Below, piece after piece: positions 17,912-25,674 of a stretch of 64,000 nucleotides of DNA. The stretch covers positions 80,413 through 144,412 of the forward strand of contig NZ_OCVX01000005.1 of assembly GCF_900232995.1 (NCBI RefSeq), read 5' to 3'. Below the pieces are notes generated by a model that saw only the letters and a list, made by a program, of their open reading frames with translations, searched no databases and was not told the origin of the DNA. How positions within the stretch are numbered: position 1 is the first letter of the stretch; each line of letters begins with the position of its first letter. The position numbers and the translations under genes were made by a program. Source of the stretch: Mycobacterium simulans. Its GTDB lineage: Bacteria; Actinomycetota; Actinomycetes; Mycobacteriales; Mycobacteriaceae.

Positions 17912-18592
17912 GTGCGGGTGGTTGTGATGGGGTGCGGCCGGGTCGGATCTTCGGTGGCCGACGGGCTGTCCCGGATAGGTCATGATGTCGCGGTTATCGA
18001 CCGCGACAGCACGGCCTTCAATCGGCTCAGCCCGGAGTTCGCCGGGGAGCGGGTGCTGGGCCAGGGGTTCGACCGCGATGTGCTCTTGCGAGCAGGCATC
18101 GAGGAGGCCGACGCGTTTGCCGCGGTGTCCTCCGGTGACAACTCCAACATCATCTCGGCACGGCTGGCCCGGGAGACCTTTGGTGTACGGCGCGTCGTCG
18201 CACGCATCTACGACGCCAAACGCGCCGAGGTCTATGAGCGCCTCGGAATCCCAACGATTGCAACAGTGCCCTGGACCACCGATCGACTGCTCAACGCGCT
18301 GACCCAGGAGACCGAGACCGCCAAATGGCGGGATCCGACGGGAACCGTCGCCGTCGCCCAGGTCGTCTTGCACGAGGATTGGGTCGGGCACCGGGCTACT
18401 GATTTGGAGCAGGCCACCGGCGCCCGGGTGGCATTCCTCATCCGGTTCGGCACCGGCATCTTGCCCGAACCCAAGACGGTCCTGCAGGCCGGTGATCAGG
18501 TCTACGTAGCCGCCATCTCCGGGCGGGCCGCCGAGGCGGTGGCTATCGCGGCCTTGCCGCCCAGTGAGGACTTCGAGATCGGAGGCAAATGA
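17912..18592 (+). CDS. ceoB: TrkA-family potassium uptake regulatory subunit (ceoB)
   Basis: This 226-residue RCK/KTN protein has a dinucleotide-binding GCGRVGSSVADGL at residues 6-18, an acidic end of beta-2 (VIDRD), a second core strand FAAVSSGDNSNI, and a C-terminal RCK_C region (VLQAGDQVYVAAI). It would bind NAD(H) or nucleotides and gate a potassium channel or transporter in the membrane. A GAGAGGACC ribosome site precedes the GTG start. The second subunit gene follows after 49 bp. Confidence 0.92.
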   Translation: MRVVVMGCGRVGSSVADGLSRIGHDVAVIDRDSTAFNRLSPEFAGERVLGQGFDRDVLLRAGIEEADAFAAVSSGDNSNIISARLARETFGVRRVVARIYDAKRAEVYERLGIPTIATVPWTTDRLLNALTQETETAKWRDPTGTVAVAQVVLHEDWVGHRATDLEQATGARVAFLIRFGTGILPEPKTVLQAGDQVYVAAISGRAAEAVAIAALPPSEDFEIGGK

Positions 18593-18641
18593 AGCGCGAC
18601 GACGAAGACGCCGGCGCAGCCGGGGTTGAGGAGCGCCGCAA

Positions 18642-19304
18642 ATGAAGGTCGCTGTGGCTGGGGCCGGGGCCGTCGGCCGCTCGGTGACCCGCGAGCTGTT
18701 GGAGAACGGGCACGAGGTCACCCTCATCGAGCGCAACCCCGACCACCTTGACCCCGATGCCATGCCCGCCGCGCATTGGCGACTGGGCGATGCCTGCGAG
18801 CTGAGCCTGCTGGAGTCGACACATCTCGAGGACTTCGACGTCGTGGTCGCCGCCACCGGTGATGACAAAGTCAACGTAGTGCTCAGCCTGCTGGCCAAGA
18901 CCGAGTTCGCGGTGCCACGGGTCGTGGCGCGGGTCAACGATCCACGCAACGAGTGGCTGTTCACCGACGCCTGGGGGGTGGACGTGGCGGTATCTACCCC
19001 ACGCATGCTCGCCTCCCTGATCGAGGAGGCGGTGGCCGTCGGCGACCTAGTGCGTCTGATGGAGTTCCGACGAGGTCAGGCCAACCTGGTCGAGATCACC
19101 CTGCCCGACGACACGCCCTGGGGCGGCAAGCCGGTGCGCAAACTGCAACTGCCGCGCGATGCCGTGCTGGTGACAATCCTGCGCGGGCCACGTGTCATCG
19201 TGCCGGAAGGCGATGAACCACTGGAGGGTGGCGACGAGTTGCTCTTCGTAGCCGTCGCCGAGGCGGAAGAGGAACTGAGCCGGCTGTTGCTCCCCAGCAG
19301 CTAA
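18642..19304 (+). CDS. ceoC: TrkA-family potassium uptake regulatory subunit (ceoC)
   Basis: This 220-residue TrkA/RCK protein is paralogous to ceoB, with GAGAVGRSVTRELLENGHEV at the N-terminus and the ligand-linked ERNPD end of beta-2. The C-terminal part has the RCK_C pattern (VPEGDEPLEGGDELLFVAVAEAEEE). It probably assembles with the preceding subunit and a membrane potassium translocator; the APC permease next door is one candidate partner. Confidence 0.92.
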   Translation: MKVAVAGAGAVGRSVTRELLENGHEVTLIERNPDHLDPDAMPAAHWRLGDACELSLLESTHLEDFDVVVAATGDDKVNVVLSLLAKTEFAVPRVVARVNDPRNEWLFTDAWGVDVAVSTPRMLASLIEEAVAVGDLVRLMEFRRGQANLVEITLPDDTPWGGKPVRKLQLPRDAVLVTILRGPRVIVPEGDEPLEGGDELLFVAVAEAEEELSRLLLPSS

Positions 19305-19318
19305 CCGCAGCGGCGAAA

Positions 19319-20443
19319 TTAGGACAGCATCGCCGGCAGCGGTGGTGTCCACTGAGTGAGCAAATCGTTGGCGGCAATCCGGTTATAACCGCCGATTGTG
19401 GTGGTTGTGCTGTTGGCGGGTTCGGCGAATCCGATCGTCACCAGACCGTCGTACTCGAACAATGCAAAGCGATCCAGCGTGATACCGATTGCCTTGCCGA
19501 ACTTGTCAGCGTCGTCGGGAGTGGACGCCTGGAAGGTGATGCGTTTGGGCCCGTCCGTCTCGGCGATGCGATAGGTCAGGTTGGCGAACGACATATCAGG
19601 GGTTTCAACTGGCCGCAGCCTTGCGTGCCCATCGCCGCCCAACTCAAGTCGTACGGTGCCGGCAAAATTGGTGAACTGCCCGCCTTGCTGGTCAGCCATC
19701 ACAAGACTGGTGGCTGGCGTCCGACACTCTGACGACGGCTTGCCGCAGGCGTAAACGGGCAGTAGGTGCTCGGTCCCGGTGTTCCCGATCTTGACCCGAT
19801 GAATGGTGTAGAAAGGGTCGACGGTCGTCTCGGTCCTCAGGTAGACCCGCGCGCCCGGGCTGAACTTCCCGGCCTGCACGCTCTGCGGAAGAGCTACCCC
19901 CTCGGCGAACCCCGCCTCCAATCCATCCTGCAGCGCTTGCCCGCCAAGGTCGTCGTAGCTGAAGGTGTAATAGCTGGTCCCGAACTCGGCGACGCTCTTG
20001 ACCGTGGGCCAACCGCGACTCCCGGTGGGTCCGGGTGACAGCGTCTCGATAGGGTCGATTTCCACCCACGTTGCCTGCCTGGGTGACCACACCAACTCTC
20101 GGTAGGGGACCCTGCTGTACGTGCCGGCGGCCGGGTTGTACGCGAATGTGGCGATCTTGGAGGTTGTGCCGTCTGCCGCCACCTCGCTCCGATATCCAGT
20201 GATGGCCACGCCGCTGGTCGTTGGCTGCCGAAGGAAGGTGTACACCCCGTTTGTTACGACGCCCATCGGGTCCTGCTCGGCGACGAAATCCCGTAACAAT
20301 TCTGGCTGGGTGATCGTGACCAATGCGATCGGATCCGCGGTGGTTGGCCTGACAGCCGCGGTGGACGTGCTGCATGCACCGCCGGTGGCCGCGACCAAGC
20401 ACCCCGCCATGACCGTCGCTGTCAAGTCTGTAGTGAACGCCAT
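19319..20443 (-). CDS. Unrecognised exported/lipoprotein-like protein
   Basis: This 374-residue protein has a short hydrophobic N-terminus and cysteines at 15 (VMAGC) and 24 (GGAC), either of which could be a weak lipobox. No classical positively charged n-region is present after this ATG. GAGGAG lies 10 bases upstream, so this start is better supported than a longer one at 20584. The mature part is rich in beta-type strands, Thr and Gly, with two further cysteines (ACGKPSSEC) that could form a disulfide. I recognise no family. It separates ceoC from the DUF3159 gene, and I do not recall it in H37Rv. Confidence 0.65.
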   Translation of the reverse strand: MAFTTDLTATVMAGCLVAATGGACSTSTAAVRPTTADPIALVTITQPELLRDFVAEQDPMGVVTNGVYTFLRQPTTSGVAITGYRSEVAADGTTSKIATFAYNPAAGTYSRVPYRELVWSPRQATWVEIDPIETLSPGPTGSRGWPTVKSVAEFGTSYYTFSYDDLGGQALQDGLEAGFAEGVALPQSVQAGKFSPGARVYLRTETTVDPFYTIHRVKIGNTGTEHLLPVYACGKPSSECRTPATSLVMADQQGGQFTNFAGTVRLELGGDGHARLRPVETPDMSFANLTYRIAETDGPKRITFQASTPDDADKFGKAIGITLDRFALFEYDGLVTIGFAEPANSTTTTIGGYNRIAANDLLTQWTPPLPAMLS

Positions 20444-20616
20444 TCGGAAACATCTCCTCGAAAGTTTGGGGCGCCGAGTTAATGCCGTCGTCCCTGGCCA
20501 ATCCGGCCGGCACCAATCTCGTTGCGGGTTGCCGGCGCCGACATCGGAACCCCATGAGCCGCGGATTCGCGCAGCGGCTCGCAAAACCGCACAGACGTCA
20601 TTGGCCGCAGCCTGCG

Positions 20617-20700
20617 TAATACGATACGTTGATGCATACGATATATGAACGTATACGATTAGTCAACGCATATGATGCATACACGCATCTGATGGCGATT
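20617..20700. repeat. AT-rich segment with repeated ATACGAT / GATGCATAC motifs
   Basis: Between the unknown exported gene and the DUF3159 gene, ATACGAT occurs three times and GATGCATAC twice within about 60 bases. CGTTGA and TCAACG form an inverted pair around them. Base composition is clearly more AT-rich than its surroundings. It may be a promoter/operator for the exported-protein gene or a scar of gene gain; an open frame running across it (20629-20889) does not look coding. Confidence 0.5.
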
Positions 20701-20735
20701 GATCGTACCGCCGCGAGACTTCCGAGTCGTCGGAA

Positions 20736-21374
20736 CTACTCGCGACTGAGATCGGTATCTGCAGCGGCTGGCATGGCACGCAGGGCAGCCTTGATGGCCG
20801 CATACGTCACCAGCGCTGCTAGCACCGTCAACGGCCAGCCCATCCCGATCCGCGCCACCCCCAGCCAACCGGTCATGTTGGCGTCGTAGAGCAGCCGCTG
20901 GACTACGAACCGGGCCGCGAATACCAGCGTCCAGCTCAGCGTGGCGACGTCGAACGCGTAGACCGCCCGGGCCACATCCCGCCAGCTGCGATCACGCCCG
21001 CTAGCCCAGCTCCAGAGGTAACCGACCACCGGCCGGCGGATCACGACCGACACGGCGAAAACGACCGCCCAGAACAGCGACATCCAGATACCCAGCAGGA
21101 AATAGCCCTTGGACTGGCCCACCAGGTATGCGATCAGCGCACACACCGCGACCCCGAAGAAGCCGGCAACCGCCGGCTGCGTCGACTCCCGCCGAATCAG
21201 CCGCCAAAGCAATACCAAGGTGGCCACACCCACGGCGGACCCGATCGCCGCCAGCAAGCCAGCGACGCTGGACGCAATCACAAAGGTCACGACCGGGAGT
21301 GACGAATAGATGAGGCCACTCACCCCGCCGGCCTGTGCCAGCAGGCGCTCGGCGCTGACGCGGTTAGTGCTCAC
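20736..21374 (-). CDS. DUF3159 integral membrane protein (Rv2693c-like)
   Basis: This 212-residue protein begins at GTG 21374 (VSTNRVSAERLLAQAGG). Five or six hydrophobic segments are visible, including SSLPVVTFVIASSVAGLLAAIG and GYFLLGIWMSLFWAVVFAVSVVI. The pattern fits the actinobacterial DUF3159 family. TTG at 21407 would add 11 residues. It lies downstream of the OB-fold gene on the same strand. Function is unknown. Confidence 0.8.
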   Translation of the reverse strand: MSTNRVSAERLLAQAGGVSGLIYSSLPVVTFVIASSVAGLLAAIGSAVGVATLVLLWRLIRRESTQPAVAGFFGVAVCALIAYLVGQSKGYFLLGIWMSLFWAVVFAVSVVIRRPVVGYLWSWASGRDRSWRDVARAVYAFDVATLSWTLVFAARFVVQRLLYDANMTGWLGVARIGMGWPLTVLAALVTYAAIKAALRAMPAAADTDLSRE

Positions 21375-21419
21375 GAGATACCGCCGGGCCCTAACCGCTG
21401 GGCCCAAAAGCGGGAATCG

Positions 21420-21788
21420 TCACCGCTCAATTTCGTAATGCGGGTTGTAGATGGCCTTGGTGCCGTTTTCCAGCTTGCCTAGCCGGCCACGAACCCGCAG
21501 CGTACGACCCGAGTCGATACCCGGTATCCGGCGCTGACCAAGCCAAACGAGCGTGACGGTGTCGCTGCCGTCGAACAATTCGGCACGAACACCACCCGAG
21601 CAACCCTTGCCGTTGGTCTCCACACTGCGCAGCGTGCCCACCATCGTGACCTCCTGGCCACGATGACAATCGATCGCGCGCTGCGCGCCGGTATTGGCGA
21701 CCTCCTCGGACAATTCCTCGACGTCGCGTTGCTCCGGATCCTCCGTCAATCGACGGGTGAGCCGGCGCAAATAACCTTGGGCCCGCAT
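21420..21788 (-). CDS. OB-fold nucleic-acid-binding protein (Rv2694c-like)
   Basis: This 122-residue protein has a helical N-terminus (RRLTRRLTEDPEQRDVEELSEEV) and a C-terminal OB-fold of about 75 residues (VTMVGTLRSVETN through LRVRGRLGKLENGTKAIYNPHYEIE), the type in RecG- and aspartyl-tRNA-synthetase-like anticodon/ssDNA binders. The start at 21788 is preceded by AGGAGA. It is divergent from the hydrolase-like gene; 45 bases upstream codons to 21836 are not supported. Confidence 0.82.
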   Translation of the reverse strand: MRAQGYLRRLTRRLTEDPEQRDVEELSEEVANTGAQRAIDCHRGQEVTMVGTLRSVETNGKGCSGGVRAELFDGSDTVTLVWLGQRRIPGIDSGRTLRVRGRLGKLENGTKAIYNPHYEIER

Positions 21789-21909
21789 GGCCTCTCCTGA
21801 CACTTCACCGTCGTTACGCAAGAAAAGCTTGTCCATCTATGCCAACGGTCACCGTAGACCTGTTGGTTCCCAGACGCCAGCGGACCAAACCGCTGATTTG
21901 GGGGCACTT

Positions 21910-22635
21910 GTGGATGCCCGGCACTATCAGTGGGTGGTTGTCGATTTGCGCGGCGTCACGACCGTGTTGTTGCCTGGAACCGGCTCCGACGACGACTACG
22001 TCTGTCGGGCCTTTTCCGGGCCCTTGCGCGAGGTCGGCGCGGTACCGGTGACACCTCCCCCACAGCCGGAGCAATTGATCGACAGCTATCTGACTGCCCT
22101 GGATGACGCCGCGCGTAGCGGCCCCATAGGCGTCGGCGGTGTCTCGATCGGAGCCGCGGTGGCCGCCACATGGGCGCTTGCCCATCCCGATCTGGCAGTC
22201 GCCGTCCTGGCCGCACTGCCGGCCTGGACCGGACAGCCCGGATCGGCACCGGCGGCACACGCCGCGCGGTATACGGCATTGCGGTTGCGCTGCGATGGTT
22301 TAGCGGCGACGACGGCGCAAATGCGGGCGTCCAGCCCGCCCTGGCTGGCCGCGGAGCTGACACGATCGTGGCGGGCCCAATGGCCGCACTTGCCCGAAGC
22401 AATGGAAGAAGCGGCCGCCTACGTGGCACCCAGCCGCGCCGAGCTGGCCCGGCTGGCCACACCGCTGGGGGTGGCCGCCGCGGTCGACGATCCGGTTCAT
22501 CCGCTACAGGTCGGTATCGAGTGGGTGAGCGCAGCACCGCGGGCCGGGCTGAGGACGGTGACGCTGCACGAGATCGGCGCCGACGCTGCCGCGTTGGGCG
22601 CCGCGTGCCTGGCCGCTCTCGCCGAGGTGCCTTAG
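21910..22635 (+). CDS. Alpha/beta-hydrolase-like protein (Rv2695-like)
   Basis: This protein of about 241 residues has a nucleophile-elbow motif GVGGVSIGAAVAATWALAHPD (GxSxG) and a following LAVAVLAALPAW strand, as in small alpha/beta hydrolases. The start is uncertain: GTG 21910 (VDARHYQW) or GTG 21934 (VVVDLRG); codons further upstream overlap the divergent OB-fold gene. It may be an esterase or lipase-type enzyme; substrate unknown. Confidence 0.7.
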   Translation: MDARHYQWVVVDLRGVTTVLLPGTGSDDDYVCRAFSGPLREVGAVPVTPPPQPEQLIDSYLTALDDAARSGPIGVGGVSIGAAVAATWALAHPDLAVAVLAALPAWTGQPGSAPAAHAARYTALRLRCDGLAATTAQMRASSPPWLAAELTRSWRAQWPHLPEAMEEAAAYVAPSRAELARLATPLGVAAAVDDPVHPLQVGIEWVSAAPRAGLRTVTLHEIGADAAALGAACLAALAEVP

Positions 22636-23399
22636 CCGCCGGTTGTACTGCGCAACTGCTGCATGGCCGATCCCTCGGCACCGCGGCGTGCCACCGGCTC
22701 GCCAGATTGTTGCGCGGAGGCTTGTGCAGATCCTGCTTCAGAGGCCTGCTGGGCGGCAGCGGCCTGTCGCAGCTGCTCCACCATCGGCTCGGGCAACTGC
22801 ACGGGCAGCGGCGTCCGAACCGGCAGCGGCGTATCCCCGCGGCGAACCACGGTGTCCGCCAACGCCTCTCGCGCCTCGGTGGTCAGCGCATCGATGGTCT
22901 CGTGCGGGCCGTTGACGACGCACCGGATCATCCAGCGGTAGCCGTCGACGCCGATGAAGCGCACCACGCCGGAAGCGGTGCCGATCACTTCCCGGCCCCA
23001 CGGGCCGTCCTTGATCGAGACCTGGGCCGAGTCCTTGCGCAACGAGTCGGCGAGTTCGCTGGCCACCTCGCGCCACAGGCCGGTGGTCTTGGGCGCCGCG
23101 TAGGCCGCGATCGTGAACCGACCGTTTGGCGTGACCACCCACACCGCGCTGGGCACCCCGGTCTCGGTCAGCTCAACCTGGACCTGGCCCGCCGCCGGCA
23201 TGGGAATCAGCACCGAACCCAGATCGAGTCGTGCGAGTTCGGCGTCCTTGGGGTCGTCGAAGTCCTCGATGTCGAACGGGCCCTGAAGTTCCTCGTCGGC
23301 GCCGTCTGCGGCGGCTTGGGCCTCGACCTCGGCTTCTACTGACTCGCCGGGACCGTTGTCGTTGTCGTCTTTGCGCGTGCGTCTACCGAATGCCGCCAT
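22632..23399 (-). CDS. DUF3710 family protein (Rv2696c-like)
   Basis: This 255-residue protein has an acidic N-terminus and a compact beta-rich core typical of the actinobacterial DUF3710 proteins next to dut. The ATG at 23399 is exactly at the end of a MIRU-like repeat whose GGAGGAG is the only Shine-Dalgarno. The C-terminus is rich in Gln and Ala. The 47-bp gap to dut is filled by that repeat. Confidence 0.82.
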   Translation of the reverse strand: MAAFGRRTRKDDNDNGPGESVEAEVEAQAAADGADEELQGPFDIEDFDDPKDAELARLDLGSVLIPMPAAGQVQVELTETGVPSAVWVVTPNGRFTIAAYAAPKTTGLWREVASELADSLRKDSAQVSIKDGPWGREVIGTASGVVRFIGVDGYRWMIRCVVNGPHETIDALTTEAREALADTVVRRGDTPLPVRTPLPVQLPEPMVEQLRQAAAAQQASEAGSAQASAQQSGEPVARRGAEGSAMQQLRSTTGG

Positions 23400-23442
23400 G
23401 AGCGCCGCTCCTCCTCATCGCTTCGCTCTGCATCGTCGCCCG
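23400..23442 (-). repeat. MIRU-like repeat, single copy
   Basis: This copy of the same core as 15711-15763 sits between dut and the DUF3710 gene. On the minus strand it reads GGAGGAGCGGCGCTC immediately before ATG 23399. The junction is the same as at 404-420 in front of the DUF3000 gene, so the element places a ribosome site and start in the same spacing twice. Confidence 0.75.
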
Positions 23443-23446
23443 GTCG

Positions 23447-23911
23447 TCACAAACTCGCATGTCCGCCGGAGGAACCGTGACCACCGTCGCCACGGGATGT
23501 CTGCGCCAGTCCGGCCTCGTCGAACGACGAGACTTCAACCAGCTCAACCAACTCGACCCGCTGCACCAACAATTGGGCGATACGGTCGCCGCGATGCACC
23601 ACGATCGGCGTGGCAGAGTCGAGGTTGATCAGCGCGACCTTGATCTCGCCACGATAGCCCGCGTCGATGGTGCCCGGGCTGTTGACGATCGAAAGTCCGA
23701 CACGCGACGCCAACCCCGAGCGCGGATGAACCAGCCCAACCATGCCAAACGGGATGGCTACCGCAACACCCGTCCGCACCAGGGCGCGCTGCCCCGGTGC
23801 CAGCTCGATGTCTTCGGCGCTGTAGAGGTCTACGCCAGCGTCGCCGTCATGAGCGCGGCTGGGCAACGGAAGCCCGGGGTCGAGCCGGACAATGGCCAGA
23901 GTGGTCGACAC
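23447..23911 (-). CDS. dut: dUTP pyrophosphatase
   Basis: This 154-residue trimeric dUTPase has motif 1 DAGVDLYS, motif 2 PRSGLA, motif 3 GTIDAGYRGEI, motif 4 RGDRIAQLLV and the glycine-rich motif 5 near the C-terminus (GDGGHGSSGGH). It hydrolyses dUTP to dUMP, limiting uracil incorporation and supplying thymidylate synthesis. The GTG start at 23911 gives the same length as the M. tuberculosis enzyme. It is divergent from the Rv2698-like gene. Confidence 0.96.
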   Translation of the reverse strand: MSTTLAIVRLDPGLPLPSRAHDGDAGVDLYSAEDIELAPGQRALVRTGVAVAIPFGMVGLVHPRSGLASRVGLSIVNSPGTIDAGYRGEIKVALINLDSATPIVVHRGDRIAQLLVQRVELVELVEVSSFDEAGLAQTSRGDGGHGSSGGHASL

Positions 23912-23936
23912 GGGGCCACAGATTACCCTTGACCGG

Positions 23937-24413
23937 GTGTCCGGTACCCGCGTCGCGCCGCACAGTGTGCGATATCGCGAGCGACTGTGGGTGCCTTGGT
24001 GGTGGTGGCCACTGGGCTTCGCGTTGGCGGCACTCATCGCGGTCGAAGTCAACCAGGGAGTGCCCGCCCTACCCAACTGGGTACCGTTCGCCACGTTGTT
24101 CAGCGTCGCGGCCGGGACGCTGTTATGGCTGGGCAGGATCGAAATCCGGGTCACCGACGGCCCCAGCGGTGTCCAGATCTGGGCTGCGGATGCGCATCTT
24201 CCCATCGCGGTCATCGCTCGCTCCGCCAAAATCGCCCGGACCGCCAAGTCCGCAGCGCTGGGCCGCCAGCTCGACCCGGCCGCCTTCGTCCTGCATCGAG
24301 CGTGGGTCGGGCCGATGATTCTGCTGGTCCTCGACGACCCCGACGACCCGACGCCGTACTGGCTGGTGAGCTGCCGTCACCCGGAGCGGGTGCTGTCGGC
24401 ATTGCGCAGCTGA
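23937..24413 (+). CDS. DUF3093 family membrane protein (Rv2698-like)
   Basis: This protein of about 158 residues starts at GTG 23937. Two hydrophobic segments occur near the N-terminus (WWWWPLGFALAALIAVEV and PFATLFSVAAGTLLWL), followed by a soluble C-terminal domain with a conserved-looking RIEIRV and HRAWVGPMILLVL pattern. The family resembles DUF3093 next to dut in actinobacteria; a TTG at 23928 is an alternative start. Function unknown. Confidence 0.72.
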   Translation: MSGTRVAPHSVRYRERLWVPWWWWPLGFALAALIAVEVNQGVPALPNWVPFATLFSVAAGTLLWLGRIEIRVTDGPSGVQIWAADAHLPIAVIARSAKIARTAKSAALGRQLDPAAFVLHRAWVGPMILLVLDDPDDPTPYWLVSCRHPERVLSALRS

Positions 24414-24422
24414 GTGCGGCTA

Positions 24423-24725
24423 TCAGGCCGCGCAGTCGGTACAGATCATCACGCCGTTCTTCTCGCTGGCCAGCCGGCTGCGGTGTTGCACCAGGAAGCA
24501 GCTCGAGCAAGTGAACTCGTCAGCCTGCTTAGGAATGACGCGCACCGACAGCTCTTCGCCGGACAAGTCGGCCCCAGGCAGTTCAAACGATTCTGCGGAT
24601 TCCGACTCGTCGACGTCGACCACCGACGACGCCGCCTCGTTCCGTCGTGCTTTGAGCTCCTCCAGCGAGTCCTCTGAGACATCGTCAGTCTCGGTACGCC
24701 GCGGAGCGTCATAGTCGGTAGGCAT
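24423..24725 (-). CDS. DUF4193 zinc-ribbon protein (Rv2699c-like)
   Basis: This 100-residue protein has an acidic N-terminal half and a C-terminal CSSC-x20-CTDC arrangement typical of a zinc ribbon. It is widely conserved in actinobacteria as DUF4193, without known biochemistry. A perfect CRP-type palindrome lies about 103 bp upstream of its start, so cAMP receptor protein control is likely. Confidence 0.85.
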   Translation of the reverse strand: MPTDYDAPRRTETDDVSEDSLEELKARRNEAASSVVDVDESESAESFELPGADLSGEELSVRVIPKQADEFTCSSCFLVQHRSRLASEKNGVMICTDCAA

Positions 24726-24826
24726 TGTCTTGTCCCCTCACATGCCCTCGTAAGTTCAAGCAACGCTTTGTACCAGCGTCGAACGCATCCACCAAACGAT
24801 TCGTGCCCGTATCCCGCGCGATTCCG

Positions 24827-24844
24827 GTGTGATTTGCGTCACAC
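24827..24844. promoter_or_regulatory. Candidate CRP (Rv3676-type) binding site
   Basis: GTGTGATTTGCGTCACAC has perfect inverted arms (GTGTGA / TCACAC) around a six-base spacer, matching the CRP consensus TGTGA-N6-TCACA. It lies 102 bp upstream of the DUF4193 start (minus strand) and about 176 bp upstream of cei. Confidence 0.75.
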
Positions 24845-24905
24845 CACTGGATTGACCCTTGTGTTTGGCCCTAAACGGTGCGTTTGGCGTGCGACCCAGC
24901 CCAAT

Positions 24906-25008
24906 GGTCCGCCTCCTCAACGTGCCGTACCGGCACGCATCGTCGGCGCACTTAGCCTGACGGTCCGCCTCCTCAACGTGCCGTACCGGCACGCATCGTC
25001 GGCGCACT
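24906..25008 (+). repeat. 56-bp tandem duplication carrying a promoter
   Basis: A 47-bp core is repeated exactly at 24906-24952 and 24962-25008, separated by 9 bases (unit 56 bp). Each copy contains the near-palindrome GTGCCGTACCGGCAC and ends at a TANNNT box: TAGCCT at 24953-24958 after copy 1 and TAGAGT at 25008-25013 after copy 2. The second box lies 6 bases before the cei GTG start, typical of a leaderless mycobacterial promoter. Confidence 0.85.
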
Positions 25009-25019
25009 AGAGTGCACCT

Positions 25020-25670
25020 GTGGTCGCACAAATCACCGAGGGTACCGCCTTTGACAAGCACGGTCGGCCATTTCGGCGCCGCAATCCCCGTCCCGCCATC
25101 GTTGTGGTGGTGTTCCTGGTGGTGGTGACGGGTGTGGTGTGGACAGTCGCACTGTCGCGACCGGTGGATGTTCGCGAAGCCGCAGTATGCAACCCACCCC
25201 CGCAAACGGCGGGGTCGGGCCCGACCACGCTCGGTGAGCAAGTGTCACGCAGTGAAATGACCGACGTCGCACCGGCCCAACTCAGCGATACCAGGGTGCG
25301 GGTCCTCAACGCCAGCGGCCGCGGCGGTCAGGCCGCCGACATCGCCGGCGCGCTGCAGGATCTCGGCTTCGCCCAGCCGACATCGGCCAATGACCCGATC
25401 TATGCCGGCACCAGGCTGACCTGCCAGGGCCAAATCCGCTTCGGCACTGCGGGGCAAGCCACCGCGGCCGCGGTATGGCTGGTTGCGCCGTGCACCGAGC
25501 TCTTCCACGACAGCCGCGCCGACGACTCCGTCGACCTCGCGCTCGGCACCGAATTCACCTCCCTGGCGCATAGCGACAACATCGACGCCGTGCTCGCCAC
25601 GCTGCGCCCCGGTGCCACCGAGCCAGCAGATCACGCGCTCCTGGCAAAGATCCACGCCAACAGCTGCTGA
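25020..25670 (+). CDS. cei: Cei-like envelope protein with LytR_C domain (Rv2700-like)
   Basis: This 216-residue protein has a single N-terminal membrane anchor (PAIVVVVFLVVVTGVVWTVAL, roughly 24-44) and an extracytoplasmic LytR_C-type domain (RVRVLNASGRGGQAADIAGALQDLGF). The M. tuberculosis counterpart has been linked to envelope integrity. GTG 25020 follows a TAGAGT box at a leaderless distance. Four extracytoplasmic cysteines could form disulfides. Confidence 0.88.
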   Translation: MVAQITEGTAFDKHGRPFRRRNPRPAIVVVVFLVVVTGVVWTVALSRPVDVREAAVCNPPPQTAGSGPTTLGEQVSRSEMTDVAPAQLSDTRVRVLNASGRGGQAADIAGALQDLGFAQPTSANDPIYAGTRLTCQGQIRFGTAGQATAAAVWLVAPCTELFHDSRADDSVDLALGTEFTSLAHSDNIDAVLATLRPGATEPADHALLAKIHANSC

Positions 25671-25674
25671 CGGC

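Noticed and set aside
20629..20889. Small protein encoded across the AT-rich repeats
   Set aside because: The sequence is low complexity at its start, overlaps the DUF3159 gene and has no ribosome site.
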